Below, in pieces: positions 10,901 to 20,474 of a DNA stretch of 22,980 bases. Numbering within the stretch: the stretch's first letter is position 1; each line of letters opens with the position of its first letter. Made by a program: the position numbers and the translations under genes. Below the pieces are notes generated by a model, which was given only the letters and a program-made list of their open reading frames with translations, ran no database searches and was not told the origin of the DNA. The stretch spans positions 1 through 22,980 of the forward strand of contig JAYMGJ010000504.1 in assembly GCA_037178675.1 (NCBI GenBank), written 5' to 3'. Source of the stretch: Scleroderma bovista. Taxonomy: Eukaryota; Basidiomycota; Agaricomycetes; Boletales; Sclerodermataceae.

Positions 10901-11679
10901 CCGCTGGAAGGATTCGATCTGATCTTGTAGGCCCATAAGATCAGTGATAGTCTCGTATCTGAGTAGCTTTAGCTGCTGTGGTTAATTTCCGGCGCAGAGA
11001 ATTCGCACCCTTCATTTGGATCGTGGATGCCCTTCAACGAAATATACTCCTCGTACTCGAACAAACCATTGAACTCTGGTCGAAACCTGTGGAATCGAAG
11101 CTTCGCCAAGATAAATTGCACGTAGGTTCTTATTAGGGATCCATAGCCTAGTAGCAAACTGAGCCTTCTCTTCAGACGGCGACGGAAGAGACGTACCTCG
11201 CTGCCCGTCTGCACTAACGGTACGTGCACACGTCTCGAGCCAACCTGTTTGGCCGTGTGCTTCTTTAATGGTCTGTACGGCGGATCACAGTCACGGCACG
11301 TTCACAAATTGAAAGATGTCAAACGCACAACTGGATGTCCTTCTTGAAGAACTTTATGGACAGTAATAAGAGCTTTGAAAGTTTGAACCTCATCAGAAAG
11401 TATAGGCTGTACCCGAAGTCCACTCCAGAAAGAGATCGAGCTGTGGTAATCCCAAGTATAGACGATACATTCTACGAAGGATTCAAGATAATGCATGGGG
11501 GGTAGAGACGAATGGAACGCACTTCTGACGTGCTTCTGCTTTGGAGCTGACTCTTCAGTACTCGTAGCCTTCTTTATGTTAATGACCAGTTCTTGTTCTG
11601 CTTTATCCTTGTCTACAGGACGAGTGGGGTAATGGACCTCTTCTGAATCGACACCGAAACCATTGGCCCGACGTCGCAT
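7964..11679 (-). CDS. SLA2: Endocytic adaptor Sla2/End4 (HIP1R family)
   Basis: Sla2 links clathrin coats and PI(4,5)P2 membranes to actin at endocytic patches. Eleven exons: 11679-11523, 11471-11329, 11272-11197, 11147-11009, 10958-10774, 10721-10585, 10536-10129, 10074-9589, 9539-9390, 9338-9254 and 9198-7964. Introns are 48-56 bases and the product has 1066 residues, normal for the family. Residues 1 to about 280 form the ANTH domain (ATSTEESAPKQKHVRKC; FEYEEYISLKGIHDPNEG; SANNECRISSLVPLVKES). A Gln/Glu-rich coiled coil spans about 320-650. The C-terminal I/LWEQ (THATCH) actin-binding domain lies at about 820-1040 (AITDAIARLIKAATESQKEI; RWTEGLISAAKSVA), then a short coiled coil. The start at 11679 fits the family's length; it is divergent from SHY1. 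Confidence 0.95.
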
Positions 11680-11845
11680 GGCCCTGATTGAGAATCGTCA
11701 AACAACTAGGACGTTATCTGGTAGGAAAAGTCACTTGCATGTCTTTCGGAAGAGTTGCAAGACGCAGTTGCTTGAGCTTCGGACAAGAGTGAACGGCTGC
11801 GTAATGATTGCCGTGGGAAACCCTGCCAGTACTGCTCTTGCTCAG

Positions 11846-12863
11846 ATGTCCTTGCTGTTCAGGATTCTAGGCAAACTCAAGCCAAGGACAAGCCAACGCT
11901 ATGCGGGCATCCGCAGCCCCCGATTAGTTCATACTGAAGAGACCACACATTACACCGCAAGGAAAGATTCATGGTATAGCCCAACGATACTTCTCCTGGG
12001 CTTCATCCCCGTCTTTACATTTGCACTCGGAACCTGGCAGCTGCAGCGCCTGCAGTGGAAAATAAGTCTCATTGACGAATTGGAAGAAAAACTCGAGCGT
12101 GATCCTATCCGTCTTCCAAGGAGAATAAAGTGCGTCGAATTTATCCCGATGCATATGGCTCTGAAGCATTGGTAACCACAAGTGTTTCTGTTATTCCTGA
12201 TTTTGTCTACCGCCGAGTGCTTCTCCGAGGAAGATGGGACCACGATCATGCCATGCTACTAGGTCCTCGTGTCCGAGATGGTGTGCATGGTTACCACGTA
12301 GTCACTCCGTTAGTCCGGTCAGAAGGGTCAACCGTACTCGTTGACCGTGGCTTCATTTCCAAAGACTTCGCACAAAACTATGACCACAACGAGGAAGGTG
12401 AGGTCGAGGTGCAGGGCATGTTGAGGACCTCACACACACGCAACACCTTTACTCCTGACAACCAGCCTGCTGAGGGTAAATGGTACTGGGCCGATCTCGA
12501 AGCTATGACCGATTACGCTGGTGGAGATGCTGCTGGTGTGCAACCAGTCTTCATTGAGCAAATATTTGGCAAGTTGTCCACTGCACGTCAAGAATCAGAG
12601 TATTCACGTATTTCAGGCGGTCACGAAGGTGAAGCCACGTCTAACATCAACAAAGGCATGCCTGTTGGCCGTACGGCTACGGTGGACGTACGGAATGCAC
12701 ACTTATCCTACGTGATCACATGGTTTGTTTATTTGCCTTTGACGTGTCATTTGGCTTACTTCCGGTTGAAAGGTACTCACTTTCAGCATTTACTGCCACC
12801 ATGCTCGCACGCCTCATAATGAAACGAAGGGCACAAAACAGCGTGCGACCGATGCCTAGATAG
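11846..12863 (+). CDS. SHY1: Cytochrome c oxidase assembly protein Shy1/SURF1
   Basis: SURF1/Shy1 is an inner mitochondrial membrane protein that assists heme a3 insertion and Cox1 assembly in complex IV. Three exons, 11846-12129, 12183-12722 and 12773-12863, give 304 residues; introns are 53 and 50 bases, the first ending in a CACAAG acceptor. I chose the ATG at 11846 because it opens an Arg-rich amphipathic presequence (MSLLFRILGKLKPRTSQRY). An in-frame ATG at 11804 would add 14 residues. Membrane helix 1 (about 46-62) runs into the family motif GTWQLQRLQWK. Further signatures are GPRVRDGVHGYHVVTPL, STVLVDRGF, GHEGEATSNINKG and, at the second membrane helix, NAHLSYVITWYSLSAFTATM. The product ends in a basic tail (MKRRAQN). 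It shares a 166-base divergent promoter region with SLA2. Confidence 0.94.
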
Positions 12864-13271
12864 CCATTCGTTGGCATGCATGGATTATTAGATGGTTTTA
12901 TACCACATTTTTCATTCGGGAGCGAGCCTGATCATGGTGTCCTCTAGCTAGCCTCGAAGATTGCGGTAAGTGTATTATTGTCCTTTCGAGATACGAAGAT
13001 GCGTGCTGTGTCGACCTGTTTCCCATAAACATAGCGAGTTCTACGCAACGTCTTTTGTCATGCTGGTGCATAGACCACAGATTCTACTACATGGTACATA
13101 GTTTGGGGCCTTCGTTTGTTGTTTGTAGCTGTGTAGTTGACGCTCAGCGTCAGGGGTTGAAAGGCGCCTATCGTTTGTCTATCACGCGGATGCCATCCAA
13201 TTCTTGAATGCTTTGGAACTTGGCACATGCACGACTACCTCTACTTCGTGTCTCCCTCCTGCGGTTTTTCC
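12864..13271. other. intergenic region between co-directional genes
   Basis: About 400 bases between the SHY1 stop and the next promoter. I see no gene, RNA or repeat in it; it presumably holds the SHY1 3' UTR and upstream sequences of the gene at 13305. Confidence 0.45.
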
Positions 13272-13278
13272 TATAAAA
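13272..13278 (+). promoter_or_regulatory. TATA-box candidate
   Basis: The heptamer TATAAAA begins 33 bases before the ATG at 13305. At the usual TATA-to-start distance this would leave almost no 5' leader, so either the leader is extremely short, a downstream ATG (for example at MDPQADN, about 13490) is used, or the match is chance. Confidence 0.35.
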
Positions 13279-13304
13279 TCTGACAATAAGTTGTCACGGG
13301 CTAG

Positions 13305-16300
13305 ATGGAAGCCGACGGTGCACGTACCAGCCCAGCCCAGCATTCTGCGTCAAACGCAGCTCGTTCCTCTCAACCCCTTCGAGTTCCAGACAGGTTTCTT
13401 GCATCCCAGCCACATGAGGAGTCCTCAGGTTCATCCTCCTTCCTTTCTGCTTCGCAGGAGCCTCCTCAGCTGCCCAGCTCGGATGTGATGGATCCTCAAG
13501 CAGACAACAGCAGACGACGCGTTCATTCATTAGCATCGGAATCCGTAGGTCAGGAATATAAGACCACCAAGAAATCTGCTGAGCTTTATGGATCCCGCCG
13601 GAGGTCGAAGCGTCCTAGGCAAAGTCCCCGGTGGTCTGAGTCGAGAATAGAACCACTCGTGCACGACTTCCACCCAAATGCCTTCTCAGATGAACTTGAC
13701 TTGTGTACGTCGACTCGTGCCCTCATTCAATACTGATGAATCCTGACTTTGGCATTTACAGCTCAGGAAGGTGAGTGCATCCACCTAACTTTGACCAAGC
13801 ACCCTGAATAACCCTGTTCACCAGATCCCAAGATCTTGCAAGATGTACAGAGAGCCTTGCAATTTCAGTCGCAGCGAAGAGACCGCAGGCCCAACCATCC
13901 TCGTCCTTTGGATGGTGATGCTCCACACTCAAACAACGTTGATTTTGTCTTGCGACCTGGATCCAGCTCGAAACCGCCCCCATTAGTGTTGTCGATTTCT
14001 GATCATCCACAGGTTCTTCCGTTATCATCGGACGTAGACTTCAGCCCCTATACTCGATCAGTTCCTCCTCACCCTGTCCCTCTCTCCTCAAATGGAGGGG
14101 CCACCCTTGACTGGGCCGGTTCACAGTCAGAAGATGAAAAGCCAGATCGGCTGTGGCCATTACACAGAGGGAAGCGCAAGGGAAAAGAGAAGGCGCAGCC
14201 TTCAAGTCGAGTGATAGTCGAAAAGCAAGAAACGCTCTTTATTGGTTTGTCCTAGAAACGTCTTGTCTGGTACAAACATCTGAAGCGGAAACGCAGACAG
14301 GATCGCCAGGATCAAAGCGGAAGCCTCAGCAACTACAACCCGCAAGGTATCTATTGTCAAAGAGCAACTTGGTCGACAGTACAACGTCGTATTTGGCTCG
14401 GTTGCCAACGGAGATCCCATCAACCTATGTCAGGTAGTCCGCTGGTATTCCAACTCTACATCTGATACAAGGAATTGGCTGGATAGTGCAGAGCCACTGA
14501 TGTGGCTAAAACATCTATCGGATCATCGGAGAAAGGACCGTTCGAAGTGGCACATATCGGCTCTCCTTATGGAAGAATATATGAGGTCCAAGAAAAGCAC
14601 AGGGCACCCTCCCCATTCTGAAAGGCATCCCGTCCCATTCGCGCTTTCGCCGGATACATCCCCCAGGACCTCTGCAAGTAAGGTTCGGTTATCGGACGGT
14701 CATGTATCATTTGGTCCCCTTGTTAACTATTCACACGACTCTCGGGATGGCTCTGAAATTCGTGGAGAAGTCAAAGTCAAAGGCTGGCGACAGTCCCTCC
14801 CTGGATTCTTCGAAACTGCAAGTTCTCATGTCTCCTTTCCTTATAATACTGCCGCCTCTCTTGGTGGTCTTTCCCCCACTAGTAGCCGTCTCAATTTTCC
14901 TATAGTCCGCCGTTTGCGACGACGAGCTGATGAAAGTGACGAAGGATCCCATTCTATTCTTGGCTCACAATCTGAGGACCAGAACGATTCTGGGACGGAT
15001 GCTCGGCGAAAAGCAAGGCAACAGCGTGATAAGGCTATGGATTCCGATCTTCAGCCTGCAAGACGGCCAACACCGGAAGTCAACAACCCAACTGAATCCT
15101 CCGACCTACAGCTACCCGCAGCTCCAGGACCGGCATCTGCAGTAACTCTGCAGGATCCTGCGGTTGAACCTCAAACCCAACCGCCTCGAGAGGATTCTAA
15201 CGAGTCTGGCTCGAAGCCATCTTCCGAAGTCCCCGCCTGGCGTTCGTATCGTAGTACCTCTCTACCTCTAGGTAATCCCATATCGTCGAAGACTCACTTG
15301 GATTATGAAAAAAGCAATCTTGAGGCGGAGTATGACCTTAGATCGAGGTGAGAGATTCAGTGATCTTCTTGGATGTTATCGATAACGAAGGCTTTCAGGA
15401 TGCTCGAGGAACTGAGAGCCCACAACCATAGGCTCCGTCATCGAATGCAACGAATAGCAGCAGACGTCAGGGATTACGAGATATTGTGCTCAAATACAAT
15501 GCCAACGCTTGGAATCCCGTATCGCAGCCTTCCTCCAGAGCTTCTTGACGCCATTGGCCACGACCCCTCCGCTGTGACTGGTGGTACCCGTAGATATCAC
15601 GGTTGGCAGGCAGTTGAAGATATACACGGCCGCATTGCACGTCAACGTCAGATTATCGGTCAGTTCTTGTCCCTAGCTGGGGAAGACAGCTTCTCTACCC
15701 CAGATGTCCTGGACAAGCCCATCATGTCCCTGATGGAAAAGCTTGAAGCACTTGAGAAAGCGCAACATCCGTTGAGGGAGAAAGCTGATGAGGTTGGCAA
15801 GATACTCGCAGAGGTCAAGTCAGTCCATGGAGCCGTCAAACAAGAATACAATGAAGCTCTCTCGCAAACTTCCGTTGTATATCCAGAGGTTAGTAAACAT
15901 GCCCCCTATGGTATACGTGATCATTCATCTTGGGTCATAGTTATCGCAAATCATTGCGCTGGTGGAAAAACACCAAGATCACTATCAACAAATCTGGGAA
16001 TTTGGTATGGATGCGTTGACATTTATTCTCGATACCATTACACCTTTTTGGAGAAACTACGGCAAAACTATAGGTGAAGATATCCAAGATTTCCTCATCA
16101 TCCCCTGGTACCGAAATGAATTTACCGGTGAAACCAAACGCCTCCCTGTGGAATCTCTTCCCCGTCGACCCGTATATCACTGGTTCGCACTCCTAGGACT
16201 CTCCGCTGTGACCATTCTTGTTACTTTCCTCCAGACTCGTGCAGCTATCACCTCCACGTGGCATTATCGGCTACTTTGGATCGACAACCAGGGGTTGCGT

Positions 16301-16435
16301 TGGACAATCCTACCGTTCTTTTGGGCAGCAATTGTCATCCAGTGGTTTGCTGTTATCGTCGAACTCTGTGTCATCTTCTTGCAGGTCGCCGTTGTTGCGT
16401 GGTGGCTTGGCTGGTTTGTCGGTTTGTGCACTTAA
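13305..16435 (+). CDS. Large coiled-coil protein with C-terminal membrane segments, function unknown
   Basis: Six exons: 13305-13704, 13762-13770, 13825-14244, 14297-15347, 15399-15888 and 15941-16435. Introns are 51-57 bases and the product has 954 residues. The second exon is only 9 bases. Residues 1 to about 275 are Ser/Pro/Arg-rich and disordered. A more ordered block follows (about 277-380: GRQYNVVFGSVANGDPINL, then WLKHLSDHRRKDRSKWHISA). A second disordered stretch precedes helical coiled-coil segments from about 625 (MLEELRAHNHRLRHRMQRIA; LMEKLEALEKAQHPLREKAD). The last exon encodes a conserved-looking membrane-proximal part (FWRNYGKTIGEDIQDFLIIP), a helix at about 871-887, and a 40-residue hydrophobic stretch at 911-952 that could be one or two helices. 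The topology suggests a cytosolic or nuclear coiled coil anchored by its C-terminus. I do not recognise the family; a nuclear-envelope role is speculation. Confidence 0.82.
13762..13770 (+). other. 9-base micro-exon
   Basis: The nonamer CTCAGGAAG lies between a TTTACAG acceptor (ending 13761) and a GTGAGT donor (13771). Joined to T at 13704 and AT at 13825 it gives codons for Ser-Gln-Glu-Asp and restores the frame into DPKILQDVQRALQF. Skipping it also keeps the frame, because 9 is a multiple of three. Confidence 0.75.
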
Positions 16436-16527
16436 TTTACAGCCTCGCGCCCTCATCATCATCGTGTATCTAACTCGCAGCATACTCGTATATTTACATA
16501 ACTACATACGGTGCACATCATTTTTAT

Positions 16528-18406
16528 TTATACACTTGGATTATCAATCGCATCTTCATTATTATCGTCGGTAACTGGGGGAATTTTAGCAGTAGTTCCA
16601 GGGTCTGAGATAGACGGTGGTATGTCTTGTTTTGGTTCTCCTTTACTTTGCCCATCTTCAGTGGTGGGATGCACCACCGGAGAAGGATCGCAAGCACGGC
16701 CATCATTGACACATGGTCGACAGTACCCTGTCAACTGTTGTGTTCAAAAGAAATACAGTATGGAAGCTGGTGTACTTACTTCCCCCCTTGGTCAGTGGCA
16801 CGTCGGTTTGACCACAAGAAAAACAGGCCATAGGAGGCATTGTTTGGTTCTTATTCTGGGTATGTCGCTTGCGTTTCGTGGCAGTACTAGTTGGGTCACC
16901 CCCGTCCGCCAAGCTCTTGCGAGATGGTTTCCGTTTATTTTTATTTTCACCCGCAGGCTTGATGGGTTTCATCGAGAACGATGGTACCGCTGCCTGGTCG
17001 GCAGTAAGCATGAGCCTTCGTGCTCCGTGCTTCGGCAAAGATACTCACGTTCTGGATCTGTGAGAGTTCCGCACCTTCGGAGAGTCTGTGTGCCAAGAAC
17101 TTCCTGTCGGGCGGTTTCTGCAGTGTTAAAAATCCAGAAATAAGTACGGCTAGCAAGAAACATAGGAAACGGTATACAATTTCACTAAGGATTTTGCAAT
17201 ACTCTTCCGCCTGAGATCCAATCCAGCGTGAGATTGTATCCCAGACAGCTGTGCTCGCCGATTTGAATCGGAATGTAACAATCCGCTTTGCGACACTCTG
17301 AATTTCTGAAGTAGCTTCACTCCCAGTGGCACCTGGTTGTGCACTTGCGGATGTGAACGGAAGGACAGCGGTAAGTAAGACGTCGCCAAACGCGCCTGAG
17401 AATCCCGGCATTGAAATGAATTCACATTTGGCGGGCCCACGAGGGAACGTCCAACGATCTGTGGGGACTTCCTTGAATTCGAGCACCAGATCAAACTCTT
17501 TAGGTGGTTGTAATTGGTATTGTGGCGCTGCTGGAGCAGTGGAGGTACTAGGATCGGGTTGTGCTTTTGGTTGCGCAAAGTTTGTTGACGGTTGTGCAAT
17601 GTTGGCTTCCGTAGCTGGGGAGCCTGCGAGTGACTGTATGAGCAAGCCAAGCGTTTTCAGTTGATCTGGGGATGCTTTTCCAGCGACGGCCAGTTGTAGG
17701 AGATTTGCAAGCGTTGGATTCGAGGAAGCGGCTTGATTGACCTGTGTAACCAAGTTTTGCGTGACGTGGAGTGTAGATGGTAGAGATGCCAGTAAAGGTG
17801 TTGAGCTTCCCGATACCGGTGTAGGTGAAGCGGTCGTGGCCACGTCATTTGCCTGAACAGAAGGCGTAGATGGTTTAGATTGAGTGCTCAACTGCCACGA
17901 GCCTGACGGTGCCGACTGATACACAAACGTGGTCGAAGATGGAACCTGTACATGTACCGGATGATAGTGAACTTCGAATACAGTAGTATCCGGAAATAAA
18001 TGGGGGCCGATTTCCAGAGTACATCTTCCTCGGTTGTACAGTGTGTGAGGCGGGGGTACGACCTCGGGTTGCTTCCCTCCTCTTGAGCGAGTCGAAAACT
18101 TTGGAAACGATGACCGGAGCCACCTTTCCCTTGCTGCAATGCCCTGTGATGAGCATTCGTTATGGAAGACAAGGAACAGTCTGACATTGTTTCAAGGACT
18201 GTAATATTACAAAACTGGGTAAACCTGAGGAGACACACGACAGAGGATAGATGCGATACGCACCTCTCCGCGACTCCCTTTAGCTCGACGCCTTCCTGCA
18301 GGCTGTTCCCTGTCTCCCAGTCCGGTGTATCACCAACTGGGAGGTCCAAGACTTGGGTGGGTCGATTCATGAGGTTTGTGTGGCTTTGTTGTGCAAGGCG
18401 AGACAT
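16528..18406 (-). CDS. Unknown protein with C-terminal CxxC-x13-CxxC zinc knuckle
   Basis: Six exons: 18406-18264, 18214-18186, 18133-17178, 17117-17049, 16993-16780 and 16727-16528, giving 536 residues. Introns are 49, 52, 60, 55 and 52 bases; the 29-base second exon is deduced from frame and splice signals. An N-terminal helical and basic part (ESFVILQSLKQSRERWLRSS) leads to TLEIGPHLFPDTTVFEVHY. A Ser/Thr/Ala/Pro/Gln-rich linker (about 130-260) follows, then a globular part (FDLVLEFKEVPTDRWTFPRG; WDTISRWIGSQAEEYCKILS). A basic, NLS-like stretch (KRKRH, about 440) precedes C456, C459, C473 and C476, a probable zinc site resembling a shortened GATA-type finger. A nuclear, chromatin or DNA-associated role is inferred from the finger and NLS only; I do not recognise the family. 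It converges with the gene ending at 16435, 92 bases away. Confidence 0.8.
17118..17177 (-). other. 60-base intron, in frame and without stop, hydrophobic if translated
   Basis: The segment begins GTATAC and ends TTTTTAACACTGCAG, with a branch-like TTTAACA, so I treat it as an intron. Its length is a multiple of three, its phase is 0 and it has no stop, so a retained form would read VYRFLCFLLAVLISGFLTLQ, a good membrane helix. Confidence 0.6.
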
Positions 18407-18454
18407 ACTGATAAAGGCCGCACTCAGGAGACTTGAATAGATCTACCACTAAAA
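18407..18454. promoter_or_regulatory. 48-base head-to-head intergenic region
   Basis: Only 48 bases separate the start codons of the zinc-knuckle gene (minus) and BDP1 (plus). Promoters and leaders of the two genes must therefore overlap each other or the neighbouring first exons. No TATA box is visible in this gap. Confidence 0.55.
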
Positions 18455-19989
18455 ATGAGTACACGCGTTCGTAAGTCAACTATCTGCCTAAGGGTATAGT
18501 GATCTCATCTTCCGTAGAAAAGGGCAATACTATTTTCCGACCAGTTGCAAAAGCCAGGGCTCGGACAACTGAGACCTCTGATAGACAGCCTTCCGTGTCA
18601 CAGGATGCACTACAGCACTCGAGTTTCTCCTTACCTGATACGTGTACCATTCTACCAGCAATTCCCTCTGTCACGGCTCCGCCGACTGTGGTTCCCGTCA
18701 GACTTTCTTTTAGTGACCCCGCCGACTCATCGACGCGGTTGGCAGTACCTGTGGGCATTCCAATTGCTTCTGTTCCGTCCAGAGCACCTATCCAGACCCA
18801 AATAACCCAATCTTATCATCCTCATGCGCTGGAGAATGGCACAACTATCCCAGTAATCGAACCCGAGGCTTTAACTCAGGGTACCTCAAGATTGACAAGA
18901 TCTGGTTCATCTCCTCCCGCATCCAAAAAGTCTCGGAAGTCGCGACGACCCGCCACCCCAGCTTTCGATGCAGATGCAGATCCCGGAGAAGAGCTTGATC
19001 CAACATCAGTCACAATGGCAACGTTATGCGAAGACACGGGTCATGGTCGTGTCAGTAGCAAAGCATCTCAGATTCTGCAGAACCACCTGGCCTGGAAAAG
19101 GACCAATCGTGAGAAGCGGACGAGAATGCGAATGCTAATGGAGGCGAAGAAGTACGGTCGCGGCGAGGATGCCGACACAACGCAAGAGAGCAGAGCTCAA
19201 GAAGCTCCCTCTGAACCAGATAGCACAAGGAGCATGACTCCTGGCTCGCGCACAGATACTTCCTCGGCCCCTCCAGAAGCCACCGGAAATGGGTTTGATT
19301 ATTCGCAGAGTATCTCCACGAGCAGATATAATGTTCAAGTTCGCATTGGTCCTAACGGGGAGACAATCATTGACGAAGAGTCTCTATTCGTTGATCGTAA
19401 TGCGGAAGAAGAAACAGCGAACTACACTCATGTGGAGGAATCCGATGTCACCAAGTTTATAAACTCAGGAAGTTATGGCAGGCGTTTCCGGGGTTCGCGC
19501 TGGAGTACAGAAGAGACGGAACTGTTCTACGACGTAAGCATGCTGGCAATGATTGGCCACTGATTCTGAAATGGCATACAGGCACTATCTCAGTTCGGGG
19601 AAAACTATGAACTCATTTCCTATGTTCTTCCTGGGAGGGATCGCAAGGCATGTAAAAACAAGTTCAAGGCAGAAGACAAGAAGAACCCGAGTAGGATAAA
19701 CTTTTGCCTCAAAAACCGCCGACCTTATGGTGTGACCTGTTCCTTCTCAAAGAGATACGGTATTGACTTACCCTTCACAGATATTCCAACGCTGTCTCGC
19801 ATGACGGGTAAAGACTTCAGTGGGCCCACTCCTGAGATCCGTCCCCCCGCACAACTGTCCCTGACAAATCAACCAAAACATACTGACCAGGAGCAGCGTT
19901 CGAGTATTTCAAGAGACGAGAGCAGGATGGCTGCTGTAGAAAATGGTGATGAGGAGGTGCTTGGGGAGATATTGACATTTAACGGATGA
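18455..19989 (+). CDS. BDP1: Transcription factor TFIIIB subunit B'' (Bdp1)
   Basis: Bdp1 joins TBP and Brf1 in TFIIIB and is needed to open promoters for RNA polymerase III. Four exons, 18455-18470, 18518-19533, 19582-19729 and 19781-19989, give 462 residues; introns are 47, 48 and 51 bases. The 16-base first exon makes MSTRV and joins to QKGNTIFRP, matching the usual fungal Bdp1 N-terminus, which fixes the start. A Ser/Pro/Thr-rich region follows, then a basic helix (LAWKRTNREKRTRMRMLMEA). The extended SANT domain runs from about residue 325 to 400 (GRRFRGSRWSTEETELFYDA; SYVLPGRDRKACKNKFKAED; NRRPYDIPTLSRM). The last intron is in frame and stopless, so a reader without splice evidence would see 17 extra residues. 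It is followed after 61 bases by a tRNA gene. Confidence 0.93.
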
Positions 19990-20050
19990 TGATTTACTGT
20001 CAACTATTTGGATTGATGTTGCAATTAGCAACGGTGGAAATGATATTCGA

Positions 20051-20138
20051 GCCGGGATAGCTCAGCTGGGAGAGCAACAGACTGAAGCTTGTTTGATTTG
20101 ATTTCTGGAGGTCCCGTGTTCAATCCACGGTCCTGGCA
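20051..20138 (+). tRNA. tRNA-Phe (GAA) with a 15-base intron
   Basis: The cloverleaf is complete. Acceptor GCCGGGA (20051-20057) pairs with TCCTGGC (20131-20137, one G-T pair), with discriminator A at 20138. The D arm is GCTC/GAGC. Anticodon stem ACAGA/TCTGG flanks loop CTGAAG plus T, giving anticodon GAA at 20084-20086. T arm CCGTG/CACGG encloses TTCAATC. A 15-base intron at 20088-20102 sits one base 3' of the anticodon, the canonical place. The mature length is 73 and no CCA is encoded, as expected for a eukaryotic nuclear gene. The top anticodon-stem pair would be A-G, a mismatch. Internal A and B boxes lie in the D and T arms. Confidence 0.95.
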
Positions 20139-20142
20139 TTTG

Positions 20143-20147
20143 TTTTT
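20143..20147 (+). terminator. Pol III terminator of tRNA-Phe
   Basis: A run of five T on the coding strand begins 5 bases after the tRNA 3' end, the standard RNA polymerase III stop signal. Confidence 0.8.
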
Positions 20148-20474
20148 CATCATGTCGCGACTTCTTTTACCTTGCACTTCTAATTCCATTTACTAGACAC
20201 TCAATGACGGGGAAACTTGGAAGAAGATGAGGAAAGACGAGTCGGAAGCTGGTCGGAAAAGCGTAAAGTCGCATTTCTACCCCAGTTGCGACACTGCCCA
20301 TTTGCGAGTTCACCTCACCTTGGCAGTAATCGTTGACCATTTCCGTGGGCCCAACATGCCACAAGTAGCGAAAGAAGCTTTGACATTCGTTTTACTGACC
20401 CGCCGGTCCTTCACAGCCATACATATTTATTTCTACTACTTAATTTCTCACTCGCCCTCCCGTCATGCCACCCC
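20148..20474. other. intergenic region upstream of the kinase
   Basis: No gene is supported. A plus-strand frame at 20227-20679 overlaps the kinase's first exon in another frame and has no motifs. An ATG at 20465, ten bases upstream of the chosen kinase start and out of frame with it, opens a 37-codon reading that overlaps the start. Confidence 0.4.
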
